This document shows positions 1 to 9,149 of a stretch of DNA of 13,077 nucleotides, piece after piece. Numbering within the stretch: position 1 is the stretch's first letter; every line of letters starts with the position of its first letter. The notes beneath the pieces are model-generated. The model worked only from the letters and a program-made list of their open reading frames with translations. It was not told where the DNA came from and did no database searches. Position numbers and translations under genes: made by a program. Origin of the DNA: Armatimonadota bacterium (GTDB taxonomy: Bacteria > Armatimonadota > Fimbriimonadia > Fimbriimonadales > Fimbriimonadaceae); the NCBI GenBank assembly GCA_003516955.1, contig DPBN01000246.1, positions 1-13,077 on the forward strand. The letters run 5' to 3'.

Positions 1-657
1 GAAGGCCAGGCCGGTCACCGCCATCTGCGTGAGGAACCAGATGCCGTACACGGAGCTGAACCAGTGCGGCTCCAGGCTCATGATCCAGTCCGTCACGGCG
101 AACGTGACGAGAACGCAGAACGCCGCCAGCCCCACGCTCGACAGGTTCGTGCGGTAATCCCGCTCCTTGGCGTCGCCCGTCTGGTCCTGCCTCAGCGACG
201 AGCGCCGGAGCAACCCCGCGAGAAGCATCCAGACCGCGAAGAAGAACGCGAACCGGCCGAGGAAGAACGGCACGTTCAGGTACATCTGCTTGAGGTGCAG
301 GATATGGTCCTGCCTGACGACCTCCGGGTCGGCCCAGATATAGAGGCGCGGCAGGTTCAGCAGGATCGGCGCGAACAGCACCGCCATCAGCGCCAGCGTC
401 GGCACTCCGCCGCCGGCCTCGAAGATGCGCATCAGCGGGCGCGTCCACTGCGACTTCAGCACGTGCCCGAGCAGCGTCAGCCCCAGCAGCCCCAGGGTCA
501 GCACGACGAACACGATCCACGCGTAGAGGTACGACTGCAGCGCGGGCGTCGGCTGCTCCAAGAACCCAGCGAGCAGGCCACCGAGGGCCAACAGCCCGAC
601 CAGGTTCAGCGCGGCACGGACGCGGCCTGTCTCGGCGAAGGCTTGGACGACGGCCAT
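1..657 (-). CDS. actF: ACIII membrane subunit ActF (partial, C-terminus outside window)
   Basis: Quinol:cytochrome c oxidoreductase subunit F, a multi-pass membrane subunit of Alternative Complex III that contributes to quinol oxidation and energy coupling. The visible 219 codons run in frame to the window edge with no stop. Hydrophobic segments are visible at about residues 15-32, 43-65, 85-100, 130-150 and 173-190. The motif EPHWFSSVYGIWF near residues 196-208 is characteristic of ActF. The ATG overlaps the actE stop as TGATG, which fixes the start. This is the sixth gene in the conserved actABCDEF order, which supports the assignment. The remaining C-terminal part lies left of the window. 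ActF is related to ActC and the NrfD-like superfamily but more divergent. Confidence is high for identity; completeness cannot be judged. Confidence 0.9.
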   Translation of the reverse strand, partial: MAVVQAFAETGRVRAALNLVGLLALGGLLAGFLEQPTPALQSYLYAWIVFVVLTLGLLGLTLLGHVLKSQWTRPLMRIFEAGGGVPTLALMAVLFAPILLNLPRLYIWADPEVVRQDHILHLKQMYLNVPFFLGRFAFFFAVWMLLAGLLRRSSLRQDQTGDAKERDYRTNLSSVGLAAFCVLVTFAVTDWIMSLEPHWFSSVYGIWFLTQMAVTGLAF

Positions 658-1274
658 CAGTTCGCCCCTCCCAGCTTGGCGCGCTCCTCGGGGGTCAGCG
701 CGTCCGGGTCCATGGCCTGGCTCAGCTGCAGGGCCCGGATGTAGGCGGCCACGGCCCACCGCTCGTCCGGATCGAGCCTGTAGTTCGCGGGAAACATCGT
801 TCCGAATCCGTTGGTCATCACGTCGAAGAAGTGGCCGATCGGCATCTTGCGCAGGCGATCGGTGTGGTAGCTGGCCGGAGGGCGCCTCAGCACCAGGCCC
901 CTCTTGGTGATCATCCCCTGACCGTCGCCGGCCGCTCCGTGGCAGTGGGAGCATTGGGCGGTGAAGCGGTCCTTGCCGACGCGGAGCACCTTGCCCAGCT
1001 CCGTGCGCGTGTCGACCTCCTGGCCGTCCAGCACCAGCCTGGCGGGAAGCTCGGTGACGAGCTTGCCGTCGGGGGTCCTCCCCGTGTACTTCGGATCGTC
1101 GGTGCGGGCCTGGCCTCGGGGCACGGTGCCCGCCGGCGGGGTGCGCGCGCCGCTCTGGTCGGCGAAGAACTCCGAGGGCTGGTAGTACTTGACCCTCGGC
1201 TGGACCCACATGTCCGTGTGGCATCCGGCGAGCGCCATGCCCGCCGCCGCCAGCGCCAGCGATCGCAGCTTCAT
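657..1274 (-). CDS. actE: ACIII monoheme cytochrome c lipoprotein ActE
   Basis: Monoheme c-type cytochrome subunit of ACIII (205 aa), which acts on the periplasmic face in electron transfer towards the downstream acceptor. The N-terminus is a lipoprotein signal peptide with lipobox ALAGC (Cys18), so the mature protein is probably lipid-anchored. The heme-binding motif is CSHCH at residues 108-112. Met160 in NGFGTMF is the likely distal heme ligand, as in related class I cytochromes. The frame stays open upstream to about 1505, but those codons overlap actD and have no signal-peptide character. The ATG at 1274 overlaps the actD stop as ATGA and begins directly with the signal peptide, so it is preferred. 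The stop overlaps the actF start by one base. These overlaps imply translational coupling with actD and actF. Confidence 0.93.
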   Translation of the reverse strand: MKLRSLALAAAGMALAGCHTDMWVQPRVKYYQPSEFFADQSGARTPPAGTVPRGQARTDDPKYTGRTPDGKLVTELPARLVLDGQEVDTRTELGKVLRVGKDRFTAQCSHCHGAAGDGQGMITKRGLVLRRPPASYHTDRLRKMPIGHFFDVMTNGFGTMFPANYRLDPDERWAVAAYIRALQLSQAMDPDALTPEERAKLGGAN

Positions 1275-1833
1275 ACCTCTTCCGCCTCCACCAGGTTCAC
1301 CTCCGTCGGCCCCAGGCTCTCCAGGAACCTGCGCGTGGCCTCCGCGTCGAACTTCCCGTCGCTGGCCTCGATCACGAGGAAGAAGCGGTCCTCGCTCGCC
1401 CGCTCGAAGTTCTTGGCCTCGAACACAGGGTGGTAGGGACGAGGCAGGCCGTTGAGGCCGAACATGCCCACCACCGCGCCGAGCGCCGCGAACAGAACCG
1501 TGCACTCGAAGGTGATCGGGATGTACTGCACCCAGGAGTGGTTCGGCCTCCCGCCGACGTTCATCGGGTAGTCGAACACCGTGACGTAGTACTGCAGCCC
1601 GTAGCCGACGATCGCCCCGATCACCCCGCAGAAGAAGATGATCCAGGGCACGCGGGCGTCCTTGAAGCGCATCGCCTCCGGCAGGCCGTGGATCGGGAAC
1701 GGCGAGTAGGCGTCGAAGTCGCGGTAGCCGGCCTCCGCCGTCTTGCGGGCGGCCTGCACCAGCTGCTCGGCCTCCTCGAACTCCGCGATGTAGCCGTAAA
1801 CCTTGGGGCCCTGGGAAACCTCGATGGCGTGGC

Positions 1834-1837
<4 letters not shown>
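1271..1837 (-). CDS. actD: ACIII membrane subunit ActD (DUF3341 family)
   Basis: Small membrane subunit of ACIII (188 aa). The N-terminal soluble part (about 11-60) carries the AEF...AGY..FDAYSPFP...GL pattern typical of the DUF3341/ActD family. Two transmembrane helices follow at about 62-84 and 103-128, with PMNVGGRPNHSW between them, and then a soluble tail. Its job in the complex is structural, and no cofactor motif is visible. The start is inferred to be GTG at 1837: it overlaps the actC stop as GTGA, is preceded by a very strong ribosome binding site (AGGAGG seven bases upstream), and gives the expected N-terminus. The same frame is open far upstream to about 3673 across actC and actB, but that protein is an out-of-frame shadow. 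Identity is secure; the non-ATG start is well supported. Confidence 0.92.
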
Positions 1838-3228
<1,391 letters not shown>

Positions 3229-3231
3229 GGT

Positions 3232-6210
3232 TTACGCCTCGATCTCGGGGTTCGGGTTGGTGACGCGGGCGAGGTACGTCGTGCGCGGGCGGGTGTTCAG
3301 CTCGCCCAGCAGCGCGTAGTTGCGCTGGTTGCGCTTGATCTGGGACACGCGGCTGTTCGGGTCCGACACGTCGCCGAACACGATCGCCTGCGAGGGACAG
3401 GCCTGCTGGCAGGCGGTCACGACCTCGCCGTCCCGGATGTCGCGGCCCTTTTTCTTGGCCTCGATGCGCGCCGCGTTGATGCGCTGCACGCAGTAGGTGC
3501 ACTTCTCCATCACGCCGCGGCCGCGAACCGTCACGTCGGGGTTGTTCAGCAGCTTGAGGAGCGGGATGTCCTCCTTGCGGTCGAAGTTCTTCTGCGCGAA
3601 CTGATAGTTCAGATAGTTGAACCGCCGCACCTTGTAGGGGCAGTTGTTCGAGCAGTACCGGGTCCCGACGCACCGGTTGTAGACCATCTGGTTGAGGCCC
3701 TCATGGCTGTGCACGGTGGCGGCCACCGGGCAGACCGGCTCGCACGGGGCGTTCTCGCACTGCATGCAGTTGATCGGCTGGACGACGTGCGTCGGGTTGT
3801 CGCCCGACCCGTCTCCGGCCCGAGGCCCGTAGTAGTGGTCGATCCGGATCCAATGCATCTCGCGGCCGCGCTGGACCTGGTCCTTGCCCACGACCGGGAT
3901 GTTGTTCTCCGCCTGGCACGCGGTCACGCAGGCGTTGCAGCCCATGCAGAGGTTCAGGTCGATCGCCATGCCCCACTGCTGCACGCCCTCCTGCTCGCGG
4001 CGCTTCTCCTCGTCGCTGTAGAGCGTCAGGTCGCGCGGCGCCTCCCCGTGGGCATGCTCGGGCTTGAGCGAGGGGTTGCGGCGGTACTCCTCCATCGTGC
4101 CCATGCGCACGATGTCGCGGCCTTCCATGCTGAAGTGCATCTGGGCGCTGGCGAGCACGGCCCTCTTGCCCGTCTTCTCGACCCTCGCTCCGACGCCGCC
4201 CCAAGGGGAGTCCTCGCTGGTCAGGGGGTACACATCGAAGCCCGCGCCCTCGGCCACGCGCCCACCGGCCCTCCGGCCGTAACCCAGGTGCAACAGCACC
4301 GTGTTCTTCGCCAAGCCCGGCAGAATCCACGCCGGACCCTCGACCGAGCGCTCACCGAGCGTCACCCGCACCACGTCCCCGTTCGAAACCTTCAGGCTCT
4401 CGGCCGCCGAGAAGCTCAGGTGCACGGCGTTGTCCCACGTCAGCTTGGTGAACGGCTTGGGCAGCTCCTGCAGCCAGCCGTTGTTCGCGAACGTCCCGTC
4501 CCAAACCGTGGGGTCCGGCCGAATCGCCACCTCGAAGCCGTCAACCCGACGCGACCGTCCGACGGGGGCCTGCACCGTCGCGGGCACCGGCACCTCGGCG
4601 GCCTTGGGCACCGAGGCGACCCCCTCGTTCAGCCACGTGCGCCAGGTCTTGTCGTCAACGGCCCAAGTCTTGCGCACCTCGGCGAGCGGCTCGCTGGGCC
4701 GGTTCATCAGCGCGGGCAGCAGCGAGTGAACGGACAGGGTGTCGTGCAGAGGCTCCACCAGCGGCTGGACGATGGAGACCGTTCCGTCCAGAGCGCGGGC
4801 ATCGCTCCAGTCTTCCAGGAAGTGCGGGGCGGGCAGATACCACATGCAGGCCGCCGCCGTCTCGGTCTCATACAGGTCGAAGCAGGCCGAGAGCTTGGCC
4901 TTCCCGATGGCCTTGGCCAGGCGTTCGCCCAGCCCGGACGAGTAGACGGGGTTCGCCTGCAGGAACAGCACCGCGTCGGCCGCGCCGGACTCGAGCTCTT
5001 CCAGCAGCGCCGAAAGACGCAGGTCGCTCCGAGGCCGGGGAGCCGCGACGTACCGCACCGTCGAGCCGACCGACCCGAGCTTCGCCTGGATCGCGATCGC
5101 CAGGGCGTGCGCGGCGGGCGTGCAGGCGTCGCCCACCACCACCGCGGCCTGCGCGCCGGCGGATCGCAGGTCCTTCGCCAAGCCGTTCCAGAACGACTCT
5201 GGGGCGAGGTTCGCCGCACCGGGCTGGGACGCGGCGCCCACGAGGTACGCGACGTGCTGCAGGAAGCCCTCGAGGTCAGCCTGCGCGATCGGAAGGCGAT
5301 GGTCGGCGAGGATGCCGGTCGGCGTGGGCGCCGGCTCGACGCAGTAAAGGCGACTGAGCGACTGGTTCTTCTCGTCCACCCGCCGGGTTCCGGCGAACTC
5401 CCGCGCGTAGCGGACCTTGCCGGGCATGGAAGCCAGAAAGTCCGCGTCAACCGCCAGCACCACGCGGGCCTTCGAGAAATCGTGCACGGGCAGGGCCTCG
5501 CGACCGAGGGCGATCTTCGCACCCTCAAGGGCGTTCGCGCGGCTCACCGGCTCGTGCCGGACGATCTTGGCGCTCGGATAGACCCTCTGGAACTCCGCGA
5601 GCTGCCTCTCGAGCGTCGGGGAGGCCGCGTCGCCCACCACCAGGCGCACGCCCTTGGCCTGCGGGAGGACCTTGCGCGCCTCGGCGAGGAACTCCTCCCA
5701 AGTCGCCACGAAGCCCCGGTTCTTGACCGTCGTCCCGCGGTCCGGGTCGTACAGCGTGAGGATGGCAGCCTGCGAGAACACGTCGCTGGCCCCCAGACTC
5801 CAGGGATGGCTCTCGTTGCCCTCCAGCTTGATCGGGCGGCCCATCACGGCCTTGGCGATCAGGCCGATGGACGACCCCGCGAACGGCATCGCCGTCGCGT
5901 AATAGGTCGGCTTGCCGGGCACGACCTCCTCCGGGGCCTTGACGTACGGAACGATCTTCTCCTTCGGCAGGAAGCGGCAGCCGGAGAGGCCCGCGAGCGC
6001 GAGCGACGCGCCCATCACCTTGAGGAAGGAGCGCCGGTCCAGATCGAGGAGCGACGAGCGGTTGGGGAACTCGTCCTCGAGGAACTGCTGGAATTCAGGC
6101 GTCTCGGCGACCTCCTCCAGGCTGCGCCAGTACCGCTGGCCGCGCTCGCCGCGCAGGCGCCGACGGATCTCCTCGATGTCCAAACCGGTTTGCGTCTTCG
6201 TCTCTTCCAT
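3232..6210 (-). CDS. actB: ACIII iron-sulfur / molybdopterin-oxidoreductase-like subunit ActB
   Basis: Large peripheral ACIII subunit (992 aa), a natural fusion of a molybdopterin-oxidoreductase-like N-terminal domain with a ferredoxin-like C-terminal domain. In this family the first part lacks molybdenum cofactor and only the second carries Fe-S clusters. A Tat-type motif DRRSFLK (Arg59-Arg60) is followed by a hydrophobic stretch and LSGC ending at Cys78. The C-terminal domain has four Cys groups: CMGCNAC...C (755/758/761/765), CMQCENAPC...C (815/818/823/827), CVGTRYC...C (847/853/857), and CTYC (904/907) with CQQAC (934/938). These fit three [4Fe-4S] and one [3Fe-4S] clusters. The ATG at 6210 is 15 bases after the actA stop with AGGG upstream. 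Its neighbours are ActA and ActC, its known structural partners. The N-terminal roughly 55 residues before the Tat motif are charged and predicted helical, as usual for ActB. Confidence 0.95.
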   Translation of the reverse strand: MEETKTQTGLDIEEIRRRLRGERGQRYWRSLEEVAETPEFQQFLEDEFPNRSSLLDLDRRSFLKVMGASLALAGLSGCRFLPKEKIVPYVKAPEEVVPGKPTYYATAMPFAGSSIGLIAKAVMGRPIKLEGNESHPWSLGASDVFSQAAILTLYDPDRGTTVKNRGFVATWEEFLAEARKVLPQAKGVRLVVGDAASPTLERQLAEFQRVYPSAKIVRHEPVSRANALEGAKIALGREALPVHDFSKARVVLAVDADFLASMPGKVRYAREFAGTRRVDEKNQSLSRLYCVEPAPTPTGILADHRLPIAQADLEGFLQHVAYLVGAASQPGAANLAPESFWNGLAKDLRSAGAQAAVVVGDACTPAAHALAIAIQAKLGSVGSTVRYVAAPRPRSDLRLSALLEELESGAADAVLFLQANPVYSSGLGERLAKAIGKAKLSACFDLYETETAAACMWYLPAPHFLEDWSDARALDGTVSIVQPLVEPLHDTLSVHSLLPALMNRPSEPLAEVRKTWAVDDKTWRTWLNEGVASVPKAAEVPVPATVQAPVGRSRRVDGFEVAIRPDPTVWDGTFANNGWLQELPKPFTKLTWDNAVHLSFSAAESLKVSNGDVVRVTLGERSVEGPAWILPGLAKNTVLLHLGYGRRAGGRVAEGAGFDVYPLTSEDSPWGGVGARVEKTGKRAVLASAQMHFSMEGRDIVRMGTMEEYRRNPSLKPEHAHGEAPRDLTLYSDEEKRREQEGVQQWGMAIDLNLCMGCNACVTACQAENNIPVVGKDQVQRGREMHWIRIDHYYGPRAGDGSGDNPTHVVQPINCMQCENAPCEPVCPVAATVHSHEGLNQMVYNRCVGTRYCSNNCPYKVRRFNYLNYQFAQKNFDRKEDIPLLKLLNNPDVTVRGRGVMEKCTYCVQRINAARIEAKKKGRDIRDGEVVTACQQACPSQAIVFGDVSDPNSRVSQIKRNQRNYALLGELNTRPRTTYLARVTNPNPEIEA

Positions 6211-6225
6211 GTGCGTCGGCCCTGA

Positions 6226-6996
6226 TCAGCGGTGGCAGATGTAGCAGTCGGCGAGCGTCTTCACCTTGATGTTCAGCTGCTGAACGAGCTCTTGGCCCTT
6301 GCGGAGCTCCTCGGTGCTGGGCTGGTAGTCGCGGCCCTTCTTCAGCGCCAGCTCGCGGGCGCTCAGCTTCGCACCCTCCTGGATCTTCCGATAGAACGCG
6401 AACACCTTCTCCTGAGGGGTGAGATCGGGCTGCTGCTCGTCGACGTAGAGCGCCTTCTCCGGCTTGCGGTGGCAGTCCAGGCACCACTTCATGAAGAACG
6501 GCTTGCCCTTGGCCGTCATGTGCTGCTCCTGGATGTTGCCGTGGCACTCGTTGCACTGGATGCCGCGGGCGATGTGGATGCTATGGTTGAAGTAGACGAA
6601 CTCGGGCACCTTGGCCACGCGGTTCCAGCCCACCTCGCCGGTGGAGGCGAAGCGGATCGGTTTGCCCTCGGCCCAGCTCTGGCGCACCGGCTCCAGCAGG
6701 GGGCTGTCGGTCCAGATCTGCGAGTGGCAGGACATGCAAGTCTCGGTGGAGGGGATTCCCGCGGACGAGGACTTGGTCACCGAGGTGTGGCAGTAGCGGC
6801 AGTCGATGCCCAGCTCGATCGAGTGGTGCGCGTGGCTGAACGGCACGGGCTGCTCGAAGGCGACGCCCACGTTCGTGTTGGCCGGCGACCGGCTCACCAC
6901 CGAACCCATCACGATCGCGCCGACGGGCAGCGCCACCGCCGCCACGAGGCTCGCGCGGGCGATCGTGTTCGCGACGGGAGAGAACAGCCTAGCCAT
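6226..6996 (-). CDS. actA: ACIII pentaheme cytochrome c ActA
   Basis: Pentaheme c-type cytochrome of ACIII (256 aa), which carries electrons from the ActB iron-sulfur clusters. Five CxxCH heme sites are visible: CRYCH (66-70), CMSCH (87-91), CNECH (148-152), CLDCH (172-176) and CYICH (251-255), the last ending one residue before the C-terminus. Additional His residues in SHAHHSIELGI and YFNHSIHI are likely distal ligands. A single hydrophobic segment at about 12-34 is a membrane anchor that exports the heme domain. The ATG at 6996 is preceded by GAGGGA about eight bases upstream. It is the first gene of the act operon, and the 158 bp upstream gap is the obvious place for the operon promoter. 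The number and spacing of heme motifs match ActA rather than NapC/NrfH cytochromes. Confidence 0.95.
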   Translation of the reverse strand: MARLFSPVANTIARASLVAAVALPVGAIVMGSVVSRSPANTNVGVAFEQPVPFSHAHHSIELGIDCRYCHTSVTKSSSAGIPSTETCMSCHSQIWTDSPLLEPVRQSWAEGKPIRFASTGEVGWNRVAKVPEFVYFNHSIHIARGIQCNECHGNIQEQHMTAKGKPFFMKWCLDCHRKPEKALYVDEQQPDLTPQEKVFAFYRKIQEGAKLSARELALKKGRDYQPSTEELRKGQELVQQLNIKVKTLADCYICHR

Positions 6997-7026
6997 AGAA
7001 GGAATCCCTCAGATCGAACGCCGGCC

Positions 7027-7056
7027 GCGAACTTAACCCGAGTTGGTTCCGTTCGC
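7027..7056. promoter_or_regulatory. Inverted repeat / hairpin in the actA leader
   Basis: This 30-base element reads GCGAAC, two unpaired bases, AACC, a six-base loop, GGTT, two unpaired bases, GTTCGC. The arms can form ten base pairs around a 2x2 internal loop. It lies 31 bases upstream of the actA ATG, in the only non-coding gap before the act operon. It could be an operator or a 5' untranslated-region structure. No convincing -35/-10 pair was found nearby and there is no U-tract, so a terminator is unlikely. Function is inferred from position only. Confidence 0.3.
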
Positions 7057-7154
7057 GCCACCCGACAGGATATCTGCAAGCCCCCATCCGATCCCCACCA
7101 AGACGCTCAAACCGGGCCGAAGGACTTAATCCGGGTTGATCCCCTCCTGGGACT

Positions 7155-9008
7155 TCAGCCCAGCCACGAGCGGTCCACCGCCAGCAGCAGGAAGAGCAGC
7201 CCGAGGTACGCCATCGAGAACTTGTAGAAAGACACGATGCGCGGCCTGTCCGACCGCACCAACAGCCCCACGGCGCGCGCGAGCAGGGCCACGTTGAGCA
7301 GCGCGGCCGTGGCCAGATAGACCCAGCCCACCTGCCCCTGGAGGAGCGGCATCACCGAGATCAGCGCGGTCAGCACCGCGTACAGGGCGATCTGGACCAG
7401 CGTGACCCTCTCGCCGTGCACGACGGGGAGCATCGGCACGCCGGCCCGGGCGTAGTCGTCCTTGATCAGCAGGCTGAGTGCCCAGAAGTGCACCGGGGTC
7501 CAGAAGAACACGATCGCGAACAGCGTCAAGGCGAGCGGGTGCAGCTGGCCCGTCACGGCGGTCCACCCGACGAGCGGCGGGAACGCTCCGGCTGCCCCAC
7601 CGATCACGATGTTCTGCCAGGTCCGCCGCTTCAGGAGCAGCGTGTAAACCATCACGTAGAACACCAGCCCGCTGAGCGCCATCACGGCGCTGAGCAGGTT
7701 GGCGGCCCACCAGAGCAGCGCGAACGAGCCCAAGGCCAGCGCGAAGCCGAAGGCCAGCGCGTTCCTGCTCGAGATCGCCCTGGTGACCGTCGGTCTCTTG
7801 GAGGTGCGCGTCATCTTCGCGTCGAGGTCGCGTTCCAGCACCATGTTGATCGTGTTCGCCGCCCCCGCGGCCATGTAGCCTCCCAGCGCCACCGCCAGGA
7901 ACAGGCCGAGCCCGGGCCATCCGCCCGCGGCCGCGAACATCGCCGTCAGCGCGGTGAACAGCAGCAAACTGATCACCCGCGGCTTCGTGAGCGCGACGTA
8001 CGCACCGACCGTCGCCCGCGATCCAGCCGGCTCGGCCTCGGCCTCCGGCGCCCGGTGCGCCCCCTCCGTCTCGATCTGCGGCACGCCCTCGCCCAGCGCG
8101 GCCGCAACCGCCCACAGGAGCGAGAGCCAAAGCAGGTCGGCCAGAACCAAGTGCGTGAGCTGCATCGGGATCGGCGCGAGGGTCAGCACGTTCAGGAAGC
8201 CGTGGACCATCTGCGCGCAGAAGAGGATCAGGACCCACTTGCTGGCCTTGCCGAGCAGAGCCGAGCGCCGCAGCGATCCCGCGACCCCCAGCACCAGCGC
8301 CAGATACAGGCCGACCGACGTGGCGATCAGCGGGTGGAACAGCCGAAGCCGGATCAGGAAGTGGGCGGTCGGCGAGATGTCCTGCCTGAGGCCCTCGGCC
8401 AACGACCGCGCGGGGAACAGCGTGTCGCCGAGCGCCGTCACGGCACCCGAGACGCCCAGGATCAGAGTCGCCGCCAGGGCCAGGAGCAACGCCGGCAGCA
8501 AGGCTCCCTGGCCCCGCAGCTTGGGCGCAGGGCCGCCCCGGGCCAGAAACACCGTCATGCCGATCGAACCCAGCAGCAGGAAGGTGTTCGCCAGGTGCGT
8601 CGCCATCCAGATGGCCCGGAACATCGAGTCGTTCTGCGCCACCAGGCCCTTCAGAACCAGCCACGCTCCGACCAGCGCCTCCGTGACCATGAACAGGACC
8701 GAGAACGCGGCGGCCGTGCGGAGCGGGCTGCGCCTGGGCGAGATCCGCCGCGCCCATCCGTACAGGACCAGCGCGAACGGCAGGCAGAGGCCGCTGCTGA
8801 CGCGGTGGAAGAACTCGACGAACGTTTTGGTCTCGCCGCCCAGCGGAACGAACACGCCGTTGCACAGGGGCCAGTGCGCCCCGCAACCGTCGCCCGAGAG
8901 GCTGGCGCGCACGAAGGCGCCCCAAACGATCACGAGCAGGGTGAACCCGAGAAGGAACGTCGCGAACTTCGCGAACCTTCGGCGGCGGAGGGCCTCGGCC
9001 GATTCCAT
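7155..9008 (-). CDS. Fused heme A synthase (CtaA/COX15) - heme O synthase (CtaB/protoheme IX farnesyltransferase)
   Basis: Bifunctional membrane protein (617 aa) predicted to farnesylate protoheme IX to heme O (C-terminal half) and oxidise heme O to heme A (N-terminal half), supplying an a-type terminal oxidase. The CtaA half (about 12-305) keeps its key residues: a Cys pair 42/49 in CGAHWPLC, Glu65 and His68 in VEFFHR, and helix histidines His138, His225 and His286. A hydrophilic linker spans about 308-333. The CtaB half (334-617) carries the prenyltransferase motif from Asn385 through Glu392, Asp394 and Asp396 to Arg401-Thr, ending KRP, and the second conserved site KDDYARAGVPM (516-526). 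Both halves look intact. A GTG at 9089 would add 27 residues unlike CtaA, so ATG 9008 is preferred, although its ribosome binding site is weak. The gene stands between two gaps, directly upstream of actA. Confidence 0.93.
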   Translation of the reverse strand: MESAEALRRRRFAKFATFLLGFTLLVIVWGAFVRASLSGDGCGAHWPLCNGVFVPLGGETKTFVEFFHRVSSGLCLPFALVLYGWARRISPRRSPLRTAAAFSVLFMVTEALVGAWLVLKGLVAQNDSMFRAIWMATHLANTFLLLGSIGMTVFLARGGPAPKLRGQGALLPALLLALAATLILGVSGAVTALGDTLFPARSLAEGLRQDISPTAHFLIRLRLFHPLIATSVGLYLALVLGVAGSLRRSALLGKASKWVLILFCAQMVHGFLNVLTLAPIPMQLTHLVLADLLWLSLLWAVAAALGEGVPQIETEGAHRAPEAEAEPAGSRATVGAYVALTKPRVISLLLFTALTAMFAAAGGWPGLGLFLAVALGGYMAAGAANTINMVLERDLDAKMTRTSKRPTVTRAISSRNALAFGFALALGSFALLWWAANLLSAVMALSGLVFYVMVYTLLLKRRTWQNIVIGGAAGAFPPLVGWTAVTGQLHPLALTLFAIVFFWTPVHFWALSLLIKDDYARAGVPMLPVVHGERVTLVQIALYAVLTALISVMPLLQGQVGWVYLATAALLNVALLARAVGLLVRSDRPRIVSFYKFSMAYLGLLFLLLAVDRSWLG

Positions 9009-9023
9009 GGCCCCATTGTGCTT

Positions 9024-9040
9024 TTCAAACCTTGGTTGAA
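9024..9040. repeat. Short AT-richer inverted repeat upstream of ctaA-ctaB
   Basis: The 17 bases ttcaaaccttggttgaa form a near-perfect palindrome with one extra A, lying 16-32 bases upstream of the fusion-gene ATG. It is conspicuously AT-rich for this locus. Position suggests an operator for a dimeric regulator or a small leader hairpin. No T-run follows on the transcript, so it is not a classical terminator. No regulator gene is present in the window. Confidence 0.3.
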
Positions 9041-9077
9041 CCCTCCATCCGGGCCCAAAGACCGGCCCTGGGGAGGG
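9041..9077 (-). terminator. GC-rich hairpin between the protease operon and ctaA-ctaB
   Basis: The arms ccctcc (9041-9046) and ggaggg (9072-9077) enclose inner arms ccgggcc and ggccctgg around an eight-base loop, giving about 13 pairs with small bulges. It sits about 75 bases after the stop of the S41 peptidase gene and just ahead of ctaA-ctaB. It may end or attenuate the upstream transcript. There is no following U-tract, so intrinsic termination is uncertain and a leader structure is an alternative. Confidence 0.3.
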
Positions 9078-9149
9078 CAGAATCGGCACAAGGTCCCGAG
9101 CGGCATCACACCGCCCTGGACCGACGTGCGGGAGGGCCGGAGAGGGCCC

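Noticed and set aside
64..744. A 226-codon plus-strand open frame over actF
   Set aside because: Its sequence is a low-complexity Arg/Gln/His/Glu shadow. The minus strand in this place encodes ActF with membrane helices and the HWFSS motif.
6997..7154. Sigma70-like promoter upstream of actA
   Set aside because: TTG-type -35 candidates were tried but none had a reasonable -10 hexamer at 16-18 bases, so no promoter is called.
9009..9089. A 27-residue N-terminal extension of the CtaA-CtaB protein from a GTG at 9089
   Set aside because: The extension is Pro/Gly-rich, unlike CtaA N-termini, and crosses the intergenic hairpin. The ATG at 9008 gives a normal CtaA start.
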